40,398 bases of DNA from an uncultured Prevotellaceae bacterium (GCA_946406035.1 CAMJJG010000025.1:1-40398); one strand, 5' to 3'. Counted from the first letter of the stretch, positions 7,513 to 15,357 are shown. Notes: generated by a model not told the origin, from the letters alone. Numbers and translations: made by a program.

Positions 7513-9690
7513 TCAGTTGCCCATCTCGCTCAGGAACTTGATGCGCACCAGGCGTATTTCCTCCTCGGTGTAATCGTCGCCCAGTTCCTGCATAGCGGTC
7601 TCGATGTCGTCGGTGTCGCTCTCCTTGAAGTATTCAAAGATGTCCTCCTCGATATCGTTGTCGATGGCTTCCTCGATAAAGTACGAGACATTGATCTTGG
7701 TACCGCTATAGACGATGGCTTCCAGTTCATCGAGCAGCTCATCAAAGTCAAGATCCTTGCTCTCGGCCAGGGCATCGAGAGGCACCTTGCGGTCGATGGC
7801 TGTGATGATCTCGACCTTGAGTTTGCTCTTGTTGGCGACGGTGCGCACACGCATGTCCTCGGGGCGCTCAATCTCGTTCTCGTCAACATATTTTTTGATA
7901 AGTTGGACAAACTCCTGGCCATATCGCTTGGCCTTGCCAGGCCCCACACCAGGGATGTTCTGCAACTCCTCGATGGTGATGGGATAGGTCGTCGCCATGG
8001 CATCGAGTGACGGTTCCTGGAAGATGACATAGGTGGGCAGGCCATGCTGCTTGGCGATCTTGCGTCGCAGGTCCTTGAGGATGCTGAACAGCTCGGCATC
8101 GACAGCGCCGCTGCCGCCGCCCCGCAACTCCTCGTCCATCATCTCGGTATACTCGTTGTCCTCGACAATCCAGAATTTCTCACGGCTGTTAAGGAAGTTC
8201 TTTCCCTCCTTGGTCACCTTGATAACGCCATAATTCTCGATATCCTTGGTCAGGTAGTCGGCAAACACGCCCTGGCGCAGCACGGCCAGCAGGAACTTCT
8301 CGTCACGCTCCTCGGCACAGCCAAACGCATCAAGCTCGTTGTGCTTGTAGCCCAGAATCTCGGACGTGGCGTCGCCCATCATCACGTGGGCGATATACTC
8401 GGGCTTGAACCGCTCCCGCAGCGCCAGAATCGTCTCGATGGCGGCACGCAACTCCTCGCTGGCCTCGACACGCTTCTTGGGCTTGAGGCAGTTGTCACAA
8501 TTACCGCAATTGTCCTGATCATAGCTCTCGCCAAAGTAGTGCAGCAATGAGCGGCGACGGCAGACCGACGACTCGGCATAGTCACGCGTCTCGAGCAGCA
8601 GCTGCTTACCGATTTCCTGCTCGGCAATGGGCTTGCCCTGCATGAATTTCTCGAGTTTGTCCAGATCCTTGCGCGAGTAGAAGGTGATGCATTTTCCCTC
8701 GCCGCCATCACGGCCGGCGCGCCCGGTTTCCTGATAGTAACCCTCCAGGCTCTTGGGGATGTCGTAATGGATCACAAACCTCACGTCGGGCTTATCGATG
8801 CCCATGCCAAAGGCGATCGTCGCCACAATCACGTCAACATCCTCGCTCAAGAAAGCGTCCTGGTTGGCGCTGCGCACAGCGCTCTCCATGCCGGCATGAT
8901 AGGGCAACGCCTTGATGTCGTTGAGGCGCAACACCTCAGCCAGTTCTTCCACCTTCTTGCGGCTCAAGCAATAAATGATACCCGATTTACCCTCATTGGC
9001 CTTGATGAACTTGATGATCTCGCGGTCCACGTCCTTGGTCTTGGGACGCACCTCATAGTACAAGTTGGGGCGGTTAAATGATGACTTGAAGACAGCCGCC
9101 TCGGTCATGCCCAGGTTCTTCTGGATATCATGTTGCACCTTGGGCGTTGCAGTGGCTGTCAGCGCGATGATGGGTCGCTCGCCAATGCGGTTGATAATCG
9201 GCCGGATGTTGCGGTACTCGGGTCTGAAGTCATGTCCCCACTCCGATATACAATGTGCCTCGTCAACTGCATAGAACGATATGGGCACATCCTTGAGAAA
9301 GGCCACGTTCTCCTCCTTGGTCAACGACTCGGGAGCGACATACAGGAGCTTGGTGCGACCGCTGCGGACGTCATTTTTCACTTCCTCGATGGCTTGACGG
9401 GTCAACGACGAGTTCATAAAGTGGGCAATGCCGTCCTCCTCGCTGTAGCTGCGCATGGCATCCACCTGATTCTTCATCAACGCGATGAGGGGCGAGATGA
9501 CGATGGCAGTTCCTTCCATGAGACGTGCCGGCAACTGGTAGCACAACGATTTGCCACCGCCAGTGGGCATGAGCACAAACGTGTCACGCTCAGCAAGCAG
9601 GTTCTCGATGATTGCCTCCTGGTTACCTTTAAAAGTCTCAAAGCCGAAGTAGTCCTTCAGCGCCGACATCAATTTACTGTTTTTCGCCAT
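7513..9690 (-). CDS. recQ: ATP-dependent DNA helicase RecQ
   Basis: The 725-residue protein is a 3'-5' DNA helicase of superfamily 2, used in recombinational repair and fork restart. Visible motifs are Walker A MPTGGGKSL (residues 41-49), the DEAH box (143-146), the SATATPK-type motif III (here ALTATATPK) and motif VI (QETGRAGRDG). A Cys cluster typical of the RecQ zinc site follows around 375-405 (CRRRS then CGNCDNC). An RQC-like winged-helix region comes next, and then an HRDC-type domain at about 525-600 (NIPGVGPGKAKRYG). The acidic C-terminal tail, rich in Asp and Glu, extends beyond the usual E. coli length of about 610 residues, as in other Bacteroidetes homologues. It follows clpX by 83 bases but has its own consensus promoter in that gap. 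Confidence 0.96.
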   Translation of the reverse strand: MAKNSKLMSALKDYFGFETFKGNQEAIIENLLAERDTFVLMPTGGGKSLCYQLPARLMEGTAIVISPLIALMKNQVDAMRSYSEEDGIAHFMNSSLTRQAIEEVKNDVRSGRTKLLYVAPESLTKEENVAFLKDVPISFYAVDEAHCISEWGHDFRPEYRNIRPIINRIGERPIIALTATATPKVQHDIQKNLGMTEAAVFKSSFNRPNLYYEVRPKTKDVDREIIKFIKANEGKSGIIYCLSRKKVEELAEVLRLNDIKALPYHAGMESAVRSANQDAFLSEDVDVIVATIAFGMGIDKPDVRFVIHYDIPKSLEGYYQETGRAGRDGGEGKCITFYSRKDLDKLEKFMQGKPIAEQEIGKQLLLETRDYAESSVCRRRSLLHYFGESYDQDNCGNCDNCLKPKKRVEASEELRAAIETILALRERFKPEYIAHVMMGDATSEILGYKHNELDAFGCAEERDEKFLLAVLRQGVFADYLTKDIENYGVIKVTKEGKNFLNSREKFWIVEDNEYTEMMDEELRGGGSGAVDAELFSILKDLRRKIAKQHGLPTYVIFQEPSLDAMATTYPITIEELQNIPGVGPGKAKRYGQEFVQLIKKYVDENEIERPEDMRVRTVANKSKLKVEIITAIDRKVPLDALAESKDLDFDELLDELEAIVYSGTKINVSYFIEEAIDNDIEEDIFEYFKESDTDDIETAMQELGDDYTEEEIRLVRIKFLSEMGN

Positions 9691-9722
9691 AATTCAAGGT
9701 TTAGGGTTACTTATTGATTTCA

Positions 9723-9754
9723 CAAATATACGATGATTTGGTGAACTGGACAAA
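9723..9754 (-). promoter_or_regulatory. Promoter of recQ
   Basis: On the minus strand, TTTG (9751-9754), 20 bases, then TATATTTG (9723-9730): a perfect Bacteroidetes-type promoter inside the 83-base clpX-recQ gap. recQ can therefore be transcribed independently of clpPX. Confidence 0.75.
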
Positions 9755-9773
9755 GATTTAAACAAAATAATTT

Positions 9774-11021
9774 TTAACGGCTTGCCGCCAGCAGATCATA
9801 ATTGGACTTTGAGAGCTGTCGCTCAGCAAACTCGCGCGTGAGGACATAACGCTTCTGCTTGAGCGACGGCGCCTGATACATGACATCTATCATAATCGTC
9901 TCGAACAGGCTGCGCAACCCTCGGGCTCCCAGCTTGTACTCAATCGACTTGTCCACGATAAAGCCCAGCACATCGTCATCGATGACAAGCTCCACACCAT
10001 CCATCTCGAGCAGCTTCTTGTACTGCCGCACGATGGCATTCTTGGGCTCGGTCAAGATGCGCAACAACGCCTCGCGATCCAGCGGTTCCAGGTTGGTCAG
10101 GATGGGCAGGCGACCGATGATCTCGGGAATCAGGCCATAGCTGCGCAGGTCCTGAGGGGCCACAAAATGAAGCAGCTTGTCACGGTCGGCCTTGCTCACG
10201 TGGCTATTGGCGCCATAGCCCACGACATGGGTGTTGAGGCGCTGAGCGATCTTGCGCTCAATACCCTCAAACGCGCCGCCGCAGATGAACAGGATATTCT
10301 TGGTGTCAACAGCAATCATCTTCTGCTCGGGATGCTTGCGGCCTCCCTGGGGCGGAACATTGACTACCGAGCCCTCGAGCAACTTGAGCAGTCCCTGTTG
10401 CACGCCCTCGCCGCTCACGTCGCGCGTGATCGATGGGTTGTCGCCCTTGCGCGCGATCTTGTCAATCTCGTCTATAAAGACGATACCGCGCTCGGCCTCG
10501 GCCACGTTATAGTCGCACGCGGCGAGCAGTCGGGTCAACAGGCTCTCAATATCCTCGCCCACATAGCCGGCCTCGGTCAGCACAGTGGCATCAACGATAG
10601 CAAAGGGAACCTTCAGCATCCTGGCAATCGTTTTGGCCAGCAAGGTCTTGCCCGTACCCGTCGGGCCCACGATGATGATATTGCTCTTCTCGATGTCGAT
10701 GTCATCGTCCCGTTTCTGGTTCAAGCGTTTATAATGGTTGTAGACAGCCACCGACAGATAACGCTTGGCGGTCTCCTGACCGATGACATACTGGTCCAGA
10801 TAGGCCTTGATCTCATCGGGCTTGGGCAACGTGGCCATGTCCAGGTCGGGCAGCATCGACGTGGCCATCTTGCCAAGATACTCACGCGAGAGTTCGACGG
10901 CGCGCTCGGCACAATCGTTGCAGATGCAACCGTTCATGCCAGGCAGCATCAGCTCGACTTCACGCTCTCCACGCCCACAAAAACTGCAATACAGGGTACT
11001 AGTTTCTTTCTTTTTTGCCAT
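9774..11021 (-). CDS. clpX: ATP-dependent Clp protease ATP-binding subunit ClpX
   Basis: This is the hexameric AAA+ unfoldase that recognises tagged or specific substrates and feeds them to ClpP in the cytoplasm. At 415 residues it has the usual length. The N-terminal zinc-binding domain has four cysteines (12, 15, 34 and 37). Walker A GPTGTGKT is at 119-126 and Walker B IDEID at 183-187. The AGYVGED pore loop and a C-terminal sensor-2 region (KLGARGLRS) are present. The ClpP-binding loop, IGF in E. coli, reads VGY here (in the VVGYGANS segment). It starts 9 bases after the clpP stop codon, so the two genes form one transcription unit. Confidence 0.97.
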   Translation of the reverse strand: MAKKKETSTLYCSFCGRGEREVELMLPGMNGCICNDCAERAVELSREYLGKMATSMLPDLDMATLPKPDEIKAYLDQYVIGQETAKRYLSVAVYNHYKRLNQKRDDDIDIEKSNIIIVGPTGTGKTLLAKTIARMLKVPFAIVDATVLTEAGYVGEDIESLLTRLLAACDYNVAEAERGIVFIDEIDKIARKGDNPSITRDVSGEGVQQGLLKLLEGSVVNVPPQGGRKHPEQKMIAVDTKNILFICGGAFEGIERKIAQRLNTHVVGYGANSHVSKADRDKLLHFVAPQDLRSYGLIPEIIGRLPILTNLEPLDREALLRILTEPKNAIVRQYKKLLEMDGVELVIDDDVLGFIVDKSIEYKLGARGLRSLFETIMIDVMYQAPSLKQKRYVLTREFAERQLSKSNYDLLAASR

Positions 11022-11030
11022 GGTCGGGGT

Positions 11031-11735
11031 TTACTCGGGTTTAGTCTCGGATGGAGCTGTAACGGGGGCCTGGCGCTCCAGCACCTTGTCGATCATGCCA
11101 TATTCCCTGGCCTCGGCAGCGGTCATCCAGTAGTCGCGGTCACTGTCGGCATACACCTTGTCATAGGGCTGGCCCGAGTGATCGCTGATGATGGTATACA
11201 ATTCCTGCTTGAGCTTGAGGATCTCACGCGAGGTGATCTCGATGTCAGACGCCTGGCCACTGATGCCGCCCATCGGCTGATGAATCATCACGCGGCTGTG
11301 CTTCAAGGCAAAGCGCTTGTCCTTCTGGCCGGCAACAAGCAGCACTGCCGCCATCGAGGCGGCCATGCCGGTGCAGATGGTGGACACATCGCTCTGGATA
11401 AACTGCATCGTATCATAGATGCCCAGGCCTGCATATACCGAGCCGCCGGGCGAGTTGATGTACAGCGAGATGTCCTTGCCGGGGTCAGAGCTGTCGAGAT
11501 AGAGCAGCTGTGCCTGGATGACATTGGCCGTGTAGTCATCGACCTGGGTACCCAGGAAGATGATGCGGTCCATCATCAAGCGCGAGAACACGTCAAGTTG
11601 AGTGACATTGAGTTTGCGCTCCTCCATGATGGTGGGCGAGATATAGTTGTTTGTCACACCGGCAGCAAACTGGTCCAGAGCCAGACCGTTCATGCCCAAA
11701 TGATGAACAGCAAATTTTCTGAAATCGTTATTCAT
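11031..11735 (-). CDS. clpP: ATP-dependent Clp protease proteolytic subunit ClpP
   Basis: This is the serine protease that forms the double-heptamer degradation chamber partnered with ClpX. The 234-residue protein shows the catalytic triad: Ser127 in GMAASMAA, His152 in MIHQPMGG, and Asp201 in SDRDYWM. The SPGGSV oxyanion region (95-100) and the DRIIFLG start of the fold are intact. The first 30 residues are a somewhat long N-terminal stretch that may be trimmed during maturation. It is followed closely by clpX, as in most bacteria, and preceded by tig with an unusually structured spacer between them. Confidence 0.97.
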   Translation of the reverse strand: MNNDFRKFAVHHLGMNGLALDQFAAGVTNNYISPTIMEERKLNVTQLDVFSRLMMDRIIFLGTQVDDYTANVIQAQLLYLDSSDPGKDISLYINSPGGSVYAGLGIYDTMQFIQSDVSTICTGMAASMAAVLLVAGQKDKRFALKHSRVMIHQPMGGISGQASDIEITSREILKLKQELYTIISDHSGQPYDKVYADSDRDYWMTAAEAREYGMIDKVLERQAPVTAPSETKPE

Positions 11736-11771
11736 AATCAGTAATTACTAAGTGTTAAAATTAATTTTGTT

Positions 11772-11779
11772 CAAAGATA
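11772..11779 (-). promoter_or_regulatory. Putative -7 element of the clpP-clpX operon
   Basis: TATCTTTG on the minus strand matches the TAnnTTTG element and lies about 37 bases before the clpP start codon. No TTG element lies at the usual 19-21 bases upstream. That position falls instead in an inverted repeat (11790-11811), which could be an operator. Confidence 0.4.
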
Positions 11780-11789
11780 CTATTTTTTT

Positions 11790-11811
11790 CTCAATCCCAT
11801 ATCGGATTGAG
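11790..11811. repeat. 8-bp inverted repeat overlapping the expected -33 region of clpP
   Basis: CTCAATCC (11790-11797) and GGATTGAG (11804-11811) are perfect complements with a 6-base loop, directly upstream of the putative clpP -7 element. It could be a regulator binding site. On the plus strand a T run follows after a few bases, but no plus-strand gene needs a terminator here. Confidence 0.45.
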
Positions 11812-11857
11812 CAACTTTTTTATCTACACACAACAAAAACTCGCCTCTAGACATGGC

Positions 11858-11880
11858 AAAAACCGAGCCAACAGGCCCGG
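11858..11880 (-). terminator. Intrinsic terminator between tig and clpP
   Basis: Read on the minus strand, CCGGGCC (11880-11874), a 4-base loop and GGCTCGG (11869-11863) form a 7-bp stem with one G-U pair, followed by five T (A run 11858-11862). It ends whatever is transcribed past tig, about 210 bases after the tig stop codon. Confidence 0.65.
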
Positions 11881-12062
11881 CATGACAAAAGGGCATTGAC
11901 CATGGCAATGACATATACCCGCCCCACCCCGCGCAGCTGATGCCTACAGTTAGCTCAGCGCAACCAATTATACTCATAATAGTATTCGGGCGGGTGACGC
12001 CTCTCGCCGCCGGGGACCACCAGCCACCATAACACAATGCGGGGCAGAGTCACCCCTGCCCC
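11881..12062 (-). ncRNA. Candidate structured RNA in the tig-clpP spacer
   Basis: The spacer has several nested inverted repeats. An outer 8-bp G-C stem (11988-11995 with 11917-11924) encloses two hairpins. One is at 11931-11961 (AGCT and GCGC pairs with a 2-base bulge) and the other at 11970-11985 (ATACT/AGTAT). A further hairpin lies at 11894-11910, then the terminator at 11858-11880. Nearer tig, a 7-bp hairpin (12041-12047 with 12056-12062) could alternatively pair by GTCACCC (12049-12055) with GGGTGAC (11992-11998), which would break the outer stem. No reading frame here looks coding. It may be the long tig 3' UTR, a small RNA processed from it, or a control element for clpPX. It matches no family I recognise. 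Confidence 0.35.
12041..12062 (-). terminator. Weak hairpin after tig
   Basis: GGGGCAG (12041-12047) and CTGCCCC (12056-12062) form a perfect 7-bp stem 28 bases past the tig stop codon. The tail on the minus strand (GCATTGTGTT) is only moderately T-rich. It may be an inefficient terminator or part of the structured spacer. Confidence 0.35.
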
Positions 12063-12089
12063 ACATCACAAGACTTATTTTACCCAAAA

Positions 12090-13466
12090 TTATTTCTTCT
12101 TCTCGTCGGCCTCATAGAGCTTGCGGAAGTCCTCGACGCTGATCGACTTCTCGTTGACCTTGACAGCCTCCTTGACAGCGGCATAGAACTTGTTGTCGAT
12201 GGCATGCTCATGGATCATGTCGCGCGCGCGGTCGTCCTGCATGTAGCGCTCGGCCTGCTGGCGAATCAAGTCCTCGGGGGCATTATAGATGCCATACTGC
12301 GACAGTTGCTGCTGGGCAAAGATGAAAGCGGCGGTGTCAACGTCCTCTTTCTCGACCTGGATACCCAGCTCCTGGGCCAGATGATCCTTGACCAGTTGCC
12401 AGCGCAGCTGCTGGAACATGCCCTGGGCCTCCTCGTCGGTAACGTCGGTGTTCTCCTTGTTGTCCTGCTCGCGGCGCAGCTTCAAGAAGCGCTTCAAGAA
12501 CTCCTCGGGCAAGGGCAGCTCGCCAGCCTTCTCGGTGAGGATGCGCTGTGCGTCTACGGTAAAGCGATAGTTGCTCTCGGGGACGTTGGCACGCACGATC
12601 ATCTCGCGAACAGCCTCGCGGAAGGCGGCCTCGTCCTTAACCTCGGTCTCGGTGCCCAGCACAGCCTTGAAGAACTCCTCGTTCATCTCGGCCTCCTGGT
12701 TGACCTTGACCTCCTCGATGGTGATGCGGAAGTCACTCTTCACGTCGGCCTCGCTGCGGTCAACGTTGAGCATCGATGCCAGCTCGGCAATGTTGCCGCC
12801 GTTGGCCTTGTGGGGGTTGAACACAAAGGTGTCACCCACCTTGACGCCGACAAACTTGGCGGCCTCGTCCTCATCGGTCATGTAACGCGGCGAGATCACG
12901 GTGCGCTCCACCTTGATGCCGTCCTGCTTGTCATTGCCGTCGGCGTCGAGCTCAATCATCGAGCCACGCAGCATCGACTCCTTGTCGCTCACCTCGCCAT
13001 CAACGAGGGTACCCAGACGCTTGCGGTCGTGAGCGATGGCGTCATCGACCATCTGGTCGGTCACCTCGATATTGTAGTAGGGCACATTGATGCGCTTGTT
13101 GAGTTTGAGTTCAATGGCAGGAGCCAGACCCAGGTCATACTTGAAGGTCATTTCCTCATCCTTCATGATGTCAACCTTGGTGTCCTCGTTGGGCAGGGGC
13201 TCTCCCAGCACCTGCAACTTGTTCTCGCGGATGTAGTCATAGACGGCACGACCCACCTTGCGGTCGATAACGTCGGCGGTTACGCTGGGGCCGTAGAACT
13301 TCATCAGCAGGTTCTTGGGGGCCTTACCGGGGCGGAAGCCCTTCAACGGATGGCGCACACCCATCTGGGCAACTTCCTTATTCACATCGCTTGCGAAATC
13401 TTCTCTCTTGAGCACAACGGTGATCATTCCGTTCACCGCGTCAATCTGGTCAAAACTTACGTTCAT
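12090..13466 (-). CDS. tig: Trigger factor, ribosome-associated chaperone
   Basis: This protein binds the ribosome exit site and shields nascent chains. At 458 residues it fits the family. The N-terminal ribosome-binding domain contains the signature region GFRPGKAP, close to the family GFRxGKxP loop, near residue 50. The central peptidyl-prolyl isomerase domain appears reduced, as in Bacteroidetes homologues; the segment around GVKVGDTFVF is what remains of it. The C-terminal half is the long helical cradle domain ending in a lysine tail (ADEKKK). The frame extends upstream to 13544, but the consensus promoter at 13517-13547 overlaps that extension, and the protein family starts at MNVSFDQ, so I chose 13466. 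It heads the tig, clpP, clpX block. Confidence 0.93.
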   Translation of the reverse strand: MNVSFDQIDAVNGMITVVLKREDFASDVNKEVAQMGVRHPLKGFRPGKAPKNLLMKFYGPSVTADVIDRKVGRAVYDYIRENKLQVLGEPLPNEDTKVDIMKDEEMTFKYDLGLAPAIELKLNKRINVPYYNIEVTDQMVDDAIAHDRKRLGTLVDGEVSDKESMLRGSMIELDADGNDKQDGIKVERTVISPRYMTDEDEAAKFVGVKVGDTFVFNPHKANGGNIAELASMLNVDRSEADVKSDFRITIEEVKVNQEAEMNEEFFKAVLGTETEVKDEAAFREAVREMIVRANVPESNYRFTVDAQRILTEKAGELPLPEEFLKRFLKLRREQDNKENTDVTDEEAQGMFQQLRWQLVKDHLAQELGIQVEKEDVDTAAFIFAQQQLSQYGIYNAPEDLIRQQAERYMQDDRARDMIHEHAIDNKFYAAVKEAVKVNEKSISVEDFRKLYEADEKKK

Positions 13467-13516
13467 TACTTGTTTTCTATTGTATGTTAATTGATTAATT
13501 TCTTGAAAAGCGGCTG

Positions 13517-13547
13517 CAAAGGTACTACTTTTACCACGATACACAAA
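13517..13547 (-). promoter_or_regulatory. Promoter of tig
   Basis: Minus strand: TTTG (13544-13547), 19 bases, TACCTTTG (13517-13524). This is an exact consensus match, about 44 bases before the chosen tig start. Confidence 0.75.
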
Positions 13548-13659
13548 ATTTAACCGCCACTTTTTTTACAAAAGAAAGTCACCCAACGACATAGATGTTG
13601 TCCCAAAGCCCCGCTGGGCCAATGCCAATTGACGACCATCACTAGAGTGATCGGTGTTT

Positions 13660-13709
13660 AAAAAGCCGAGGCATGGCGTCCGCATCTGGAGCGGCGGCCA
13701 TGCCTCGGC
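13660..13709 (-). terminator. Strong intrinsic terminator after the ECF sigma factor
   Basis: A perfect 13-bp stem (GCCGAGGCATGGC at 13665-13677 with 13697-13709), extended inside the loop by CCGC/GCGG pairs. On the minus strand five T follow (A run 13660-13664). A second A run on the other side (13710-13717) is consistent with partial bidirectional use. Confidence 0.8.
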
Positions 13710-13771
13710 AAAAAAAAGATGAGCTATATCTAGTCGTTAATCAACTATCAGCCATGTGAAGATTAGGAGCA

Positions 13772-13825
13772 TCAATTGCCGCTCAGCAATTTGTCGATCA
13801 GTGCCGTCACATCGCTGATGTTCAC
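13772..13825 (-). pseudogene. Orphan dockerin-like C-terminal tail (gene remnant)
   Basis: On the minus strand 13825-13772 encode VNISDVTALIDKLLSGN followed by a stop codon. This is the typical last segment of the dockerin-like tail found at the C-terminus of many secreted Bacteroidales proteins. Nothing upstream in this frame looks like a secreted protein; the frame soon runs into the sigma factor gene. It is best read as the surviving 3' end of a lost gene. A chance match over 17 residues is possible but unlikely. Confidence 0.45.
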
Positions 13826-13872
13826 CGAATGTATTTCTTGTTTTCCTTGTTTTCCTATAAGTAAAAGCGGGC

Positions 13873-14463
13873 TCACAGGGTGAGGACGATGTTGTTCTCC
13901 TCGGCCAGGCGGCGCATGTTCAGGATAGCATAGCGCATGCGGCCCAGCGCCGTGTTGATGCTCACGCCGGTGGTGTCGGCGATTTCCTTAAAGCTCATGT
14001 TCTTGTAGTAACGCATCACGAGCACCTCGCGCTGGCTCTCGGGCAAGGCCCTGATCAGGCGCCTGACGTCGCTGTGAATCTGGTCGGTCACCAGGTTATC
14101 CTCGATGGTACCATCGGCCAGCTCCTTGCGGTTGAGGATGTTGACGTCGGTGTCGTCGGTTGATTGCAGGTTCTCGGCCCGCACTTGACGGTAGTAATCG
14201 ATTATCAGGTTGTGGGCAATGCGTGTGATCCATGCGGGGAAATGCCCGTTCTCGACATATCGTCCCTGCCTGATGGTCATGATGGCCTTGACAAAGGTAT
14301 CCTGGAAAATATCATCGGCGAGTTCATCGTTCTTCACCGAGTGGTATATGTACATGTAAAGGCGGTCTTTGTGACGCTCCAGGAGCTCATCAAAGGCCTC
14401 ATTCTTGCCATCGACATACAGCGATATGAGTTGTTCATCGCTCTTGTCCTCGTAGATTTTCAT
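13873..14463 (-). CDS. ECF-type RNA polymerase sigma factor (sigma-70 family, group 4)
   Basis: The 196-residue protein directs RNA polymerase to a small regulon. Region 2 (about residues 20-90) includes the DDIFQDTFVKA and the FPAWITRIAHNLIIDYYR segment that contacts the -10 element and core polymerase. Region 4 (about 130-185) has LPESQREVLVMRYYKNMSF, then the helix-turn-helix EIADTTGVSINTALGRMRYAI. No anti-sigma factor gene is adjacent, which is unlike most envelope-stress ECF systems, so its control is not visible here. The promoter at 14582-14611 leaves a leader of more than 100 bases. A very strong terminator follows at 13660-13709. Homologues with this sequence pattern are widespread in Bacteroidales, but I do not know a specific role. 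Confidence 0.93.
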   Translation of the reverse strand: MKIYEDKSDEQLISLYVDGKNEAFDELLERHKDRLYMYIYHSVKNDELADDIFQDTFVKAIMTIRQGRYVENGHFPAWITRIAHNLIIDYYRQVRAENLQSTDDTDVNILNRKELADGTIEDNLVTDQIHSDVRRLIRALPESQREVLVMRYYKNMSFKEIADTTGVSINTALGRMRYAILNMRRLAEENNIVLTL

Positions 14464-14581
14464 TACTTTATATTTTTGGTCAATAATGAGTAATGTTTGT
14501 CGATAGGCAGTTATTTTTAGTGGTTATATTTCATTAATGTTTATACTCTCAAAATGTTGAAATCGCTGAGATTTCGGACTG

Positions 14582-14611
14582 CAAATATAGATAAAATCAA
14601 AAAAACAACAA
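14582..14611 (-). promoter_or_regulatory. Promoter of the ECF sigma factor gene
   Basis: Minus strand: TTG (14609-14611), 19 bases, TATATTTG (14582-14589). This gives a 5' leader of about 110 bases, longer than for most genes in the window. The leader has no obvious ORF. Confidence 0.6.
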
Positions 14612-14662
14612 TTTTTTTTGAAAAAAAAGTGATTTTTCGAGTGGTTTTATCACGATTTGCGG

Positions 14663-14989
14663 TCAATATCGGCGACGGCGCTTGCCAAAGGTCCCCGAAA
14701 TCCAGCGCGCGAGCCTGAAGCCCAGCAGAACGTAGTCGGCGGTCTTCAGGTGGCTCATGGTATTGCGGTTGAACATGAGCGCCCGCACCCCATTGGTGGC
14801 GACGTTGCTCTTGACGTCCTCCAGGTCGTTGCCCAACGACGCACGCCCCACTTCGCGCTTGACGAGCGCCTTGCCGCGGGCACGCCGCAACTCATCTAGT
14901 GTCATGCCCTTCCAGTCGCCGGGCGCGTCCTGAGTGGCCACGAGCTGGCTGGCAGTAGAGTCGGTGATATCGGGATTGAGGTTACTCAT
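14663..14989 (-). CDS. Hypothetical basic protein, last gene of the YtxH operon
   Basis: I do not recognise a family. The protein has 108 residues, no signal peptide and no long membrane segment. Its middle is charged (DELRRARGKALVKREV), a moderately hydrophobic stretch (TADYVLLGFRLARWISG) lies near residue 85-100, and it ends in a strongly basic tail (KRRRRY). The ATG overlaps the stop codon of the upstream membrane protein gene by 8 bases, so translation is probably coupled. The context (YtxH proteins and a holin-like protein) suggests a membrane-associated accessory role, but that is only inference. Confidence 0.75.
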   Translation of the reverse strand: MSNLNPDITDSTASQLVATQDAPGDWKGMTLDELRRARGKALVKREVGRASLGNDLEDVKSNVATNGVRALMFNRNTMSHLKTADYVLLGFRLARWISGTFGKRRRRY

Positions 14990-15332
14990 TATCTTCGGGT
15001 TTTAGGAACAACTTGCTCACAAATCTAGCTATCGGGTCGACGATGAGCTGCTTCTTGAAGGCAAACACCACGAGCAGCAGCACCAGCAGGATGCCGACGG
15101 CGATCAGATGGGCCGCCCACATCGAGTCTAGAGCAACCGCCAGCGCGCTGATGATGGCCGAGAACAGGTAGTTCAGCGCAAAGGCGCAGATGATGATCAC
15201 CACCGCCAGAAAAGCTATCGACGACAGCAGCACCGCCAGTTTCTCAACCGCAGTGAGCTTGGTATAGTCCCACTCCAGCTTAAGGTGCTTGCGGGCCTCG
15301 CCAATCAGTCTCTTGTAATCTATCTCGTTCAT
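14982..15332 (-). CDS. Small membrane protein, holin-X / phage-holin-3_6-like
   Basis: The 116-residue protein has a charged N-terminal helix (about residues 1-35) and two strongly hydrophobic membrane segments. The first is about 36-62 (LAVLLSSIAFLAVVIIICAF); the second is about 75-100 (HLIAVGILLVLLLVVFAF). A short basic-amphipathic tail follows. This layout matches the small membrane proteins often annotated as putative Actinobacterial Holin-X or phage holin family. Here it is chromosomal and sits with YtxH genes, so a lysis role is unlikely; such proteins are usually tied to envelope stress. I start at the ATG at 15332 rather than a TTG three codons upstream. A large hairpin lies in the 78-base gap before it. 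Confidence 0.82.
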   Translation of the reverse strand: MNEIDYKRLIGEARKHLKLEWDYTKLTAVEKLAVLLSSIAFLAVVIIICAFALNYLFSAIISALAVALDSMWAAHLIAVGILLVLLLVVFAFKKQLIVDPIARFVSKLFLKPEDNE

Positions 15333-15357
15333 TTTTGTCAACTGGCACGCGACTGAC

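Larger units (their letters stand above)
11736..12089. other. Intergenic spacer between tig and clpP, 354 bp
   Basis: Holds, from the clpP side, the putative -7 element, the 8-bp inverted repeat, the intrinsic terminator at 11858-11880 and the structured stretch at 11881-12062. No gene is supported. Confidence 0.7.
13545..13872. other. Spacer between the sigma factor gene and tig, 328 bp
   Basis: Contains the strong terminator at 13660-13709, a short orphan stretch that translates like a dockerin-type C-terminal tail (13772-13825), and at its left end the tig promoter. No complete gene is supported. Confidence 0.7.

Noticed and set aside
10167..11744. 525-codon plus-strand frame across clpX and clpP
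   Set aside because: It is antisense to two unmistakable genes with full catalytic motifs; there is no domain in the translation.
11951..11962. TAGCTCAG word as part of a tRNA D-arm
   Set aside because: No acceptor, anticodon or T-arm can be built around it; a chance match.
11780..12037. 85-codon minus-strand frame in the tig-clpP spacer
   Set aside because: It runs through the terminator hairpin and the clpP promoter region and has an atypical Cys/Trp-rich composition; RNA structure explains the spacer better.
12204..13490. 428-codon plus-strand frame opposite tig
   Set aside because: A Leu/Val/His-rich mirror of a biased gene; trigger factor on the minus strand has conserved segments and a promoter.
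14982..15332. Holin-like gene as sign of a prophage
   Set aside because: No other phage gene is nearby; its partners are YtxH stress proteins and it lies between sigma factor and uvrA genes.
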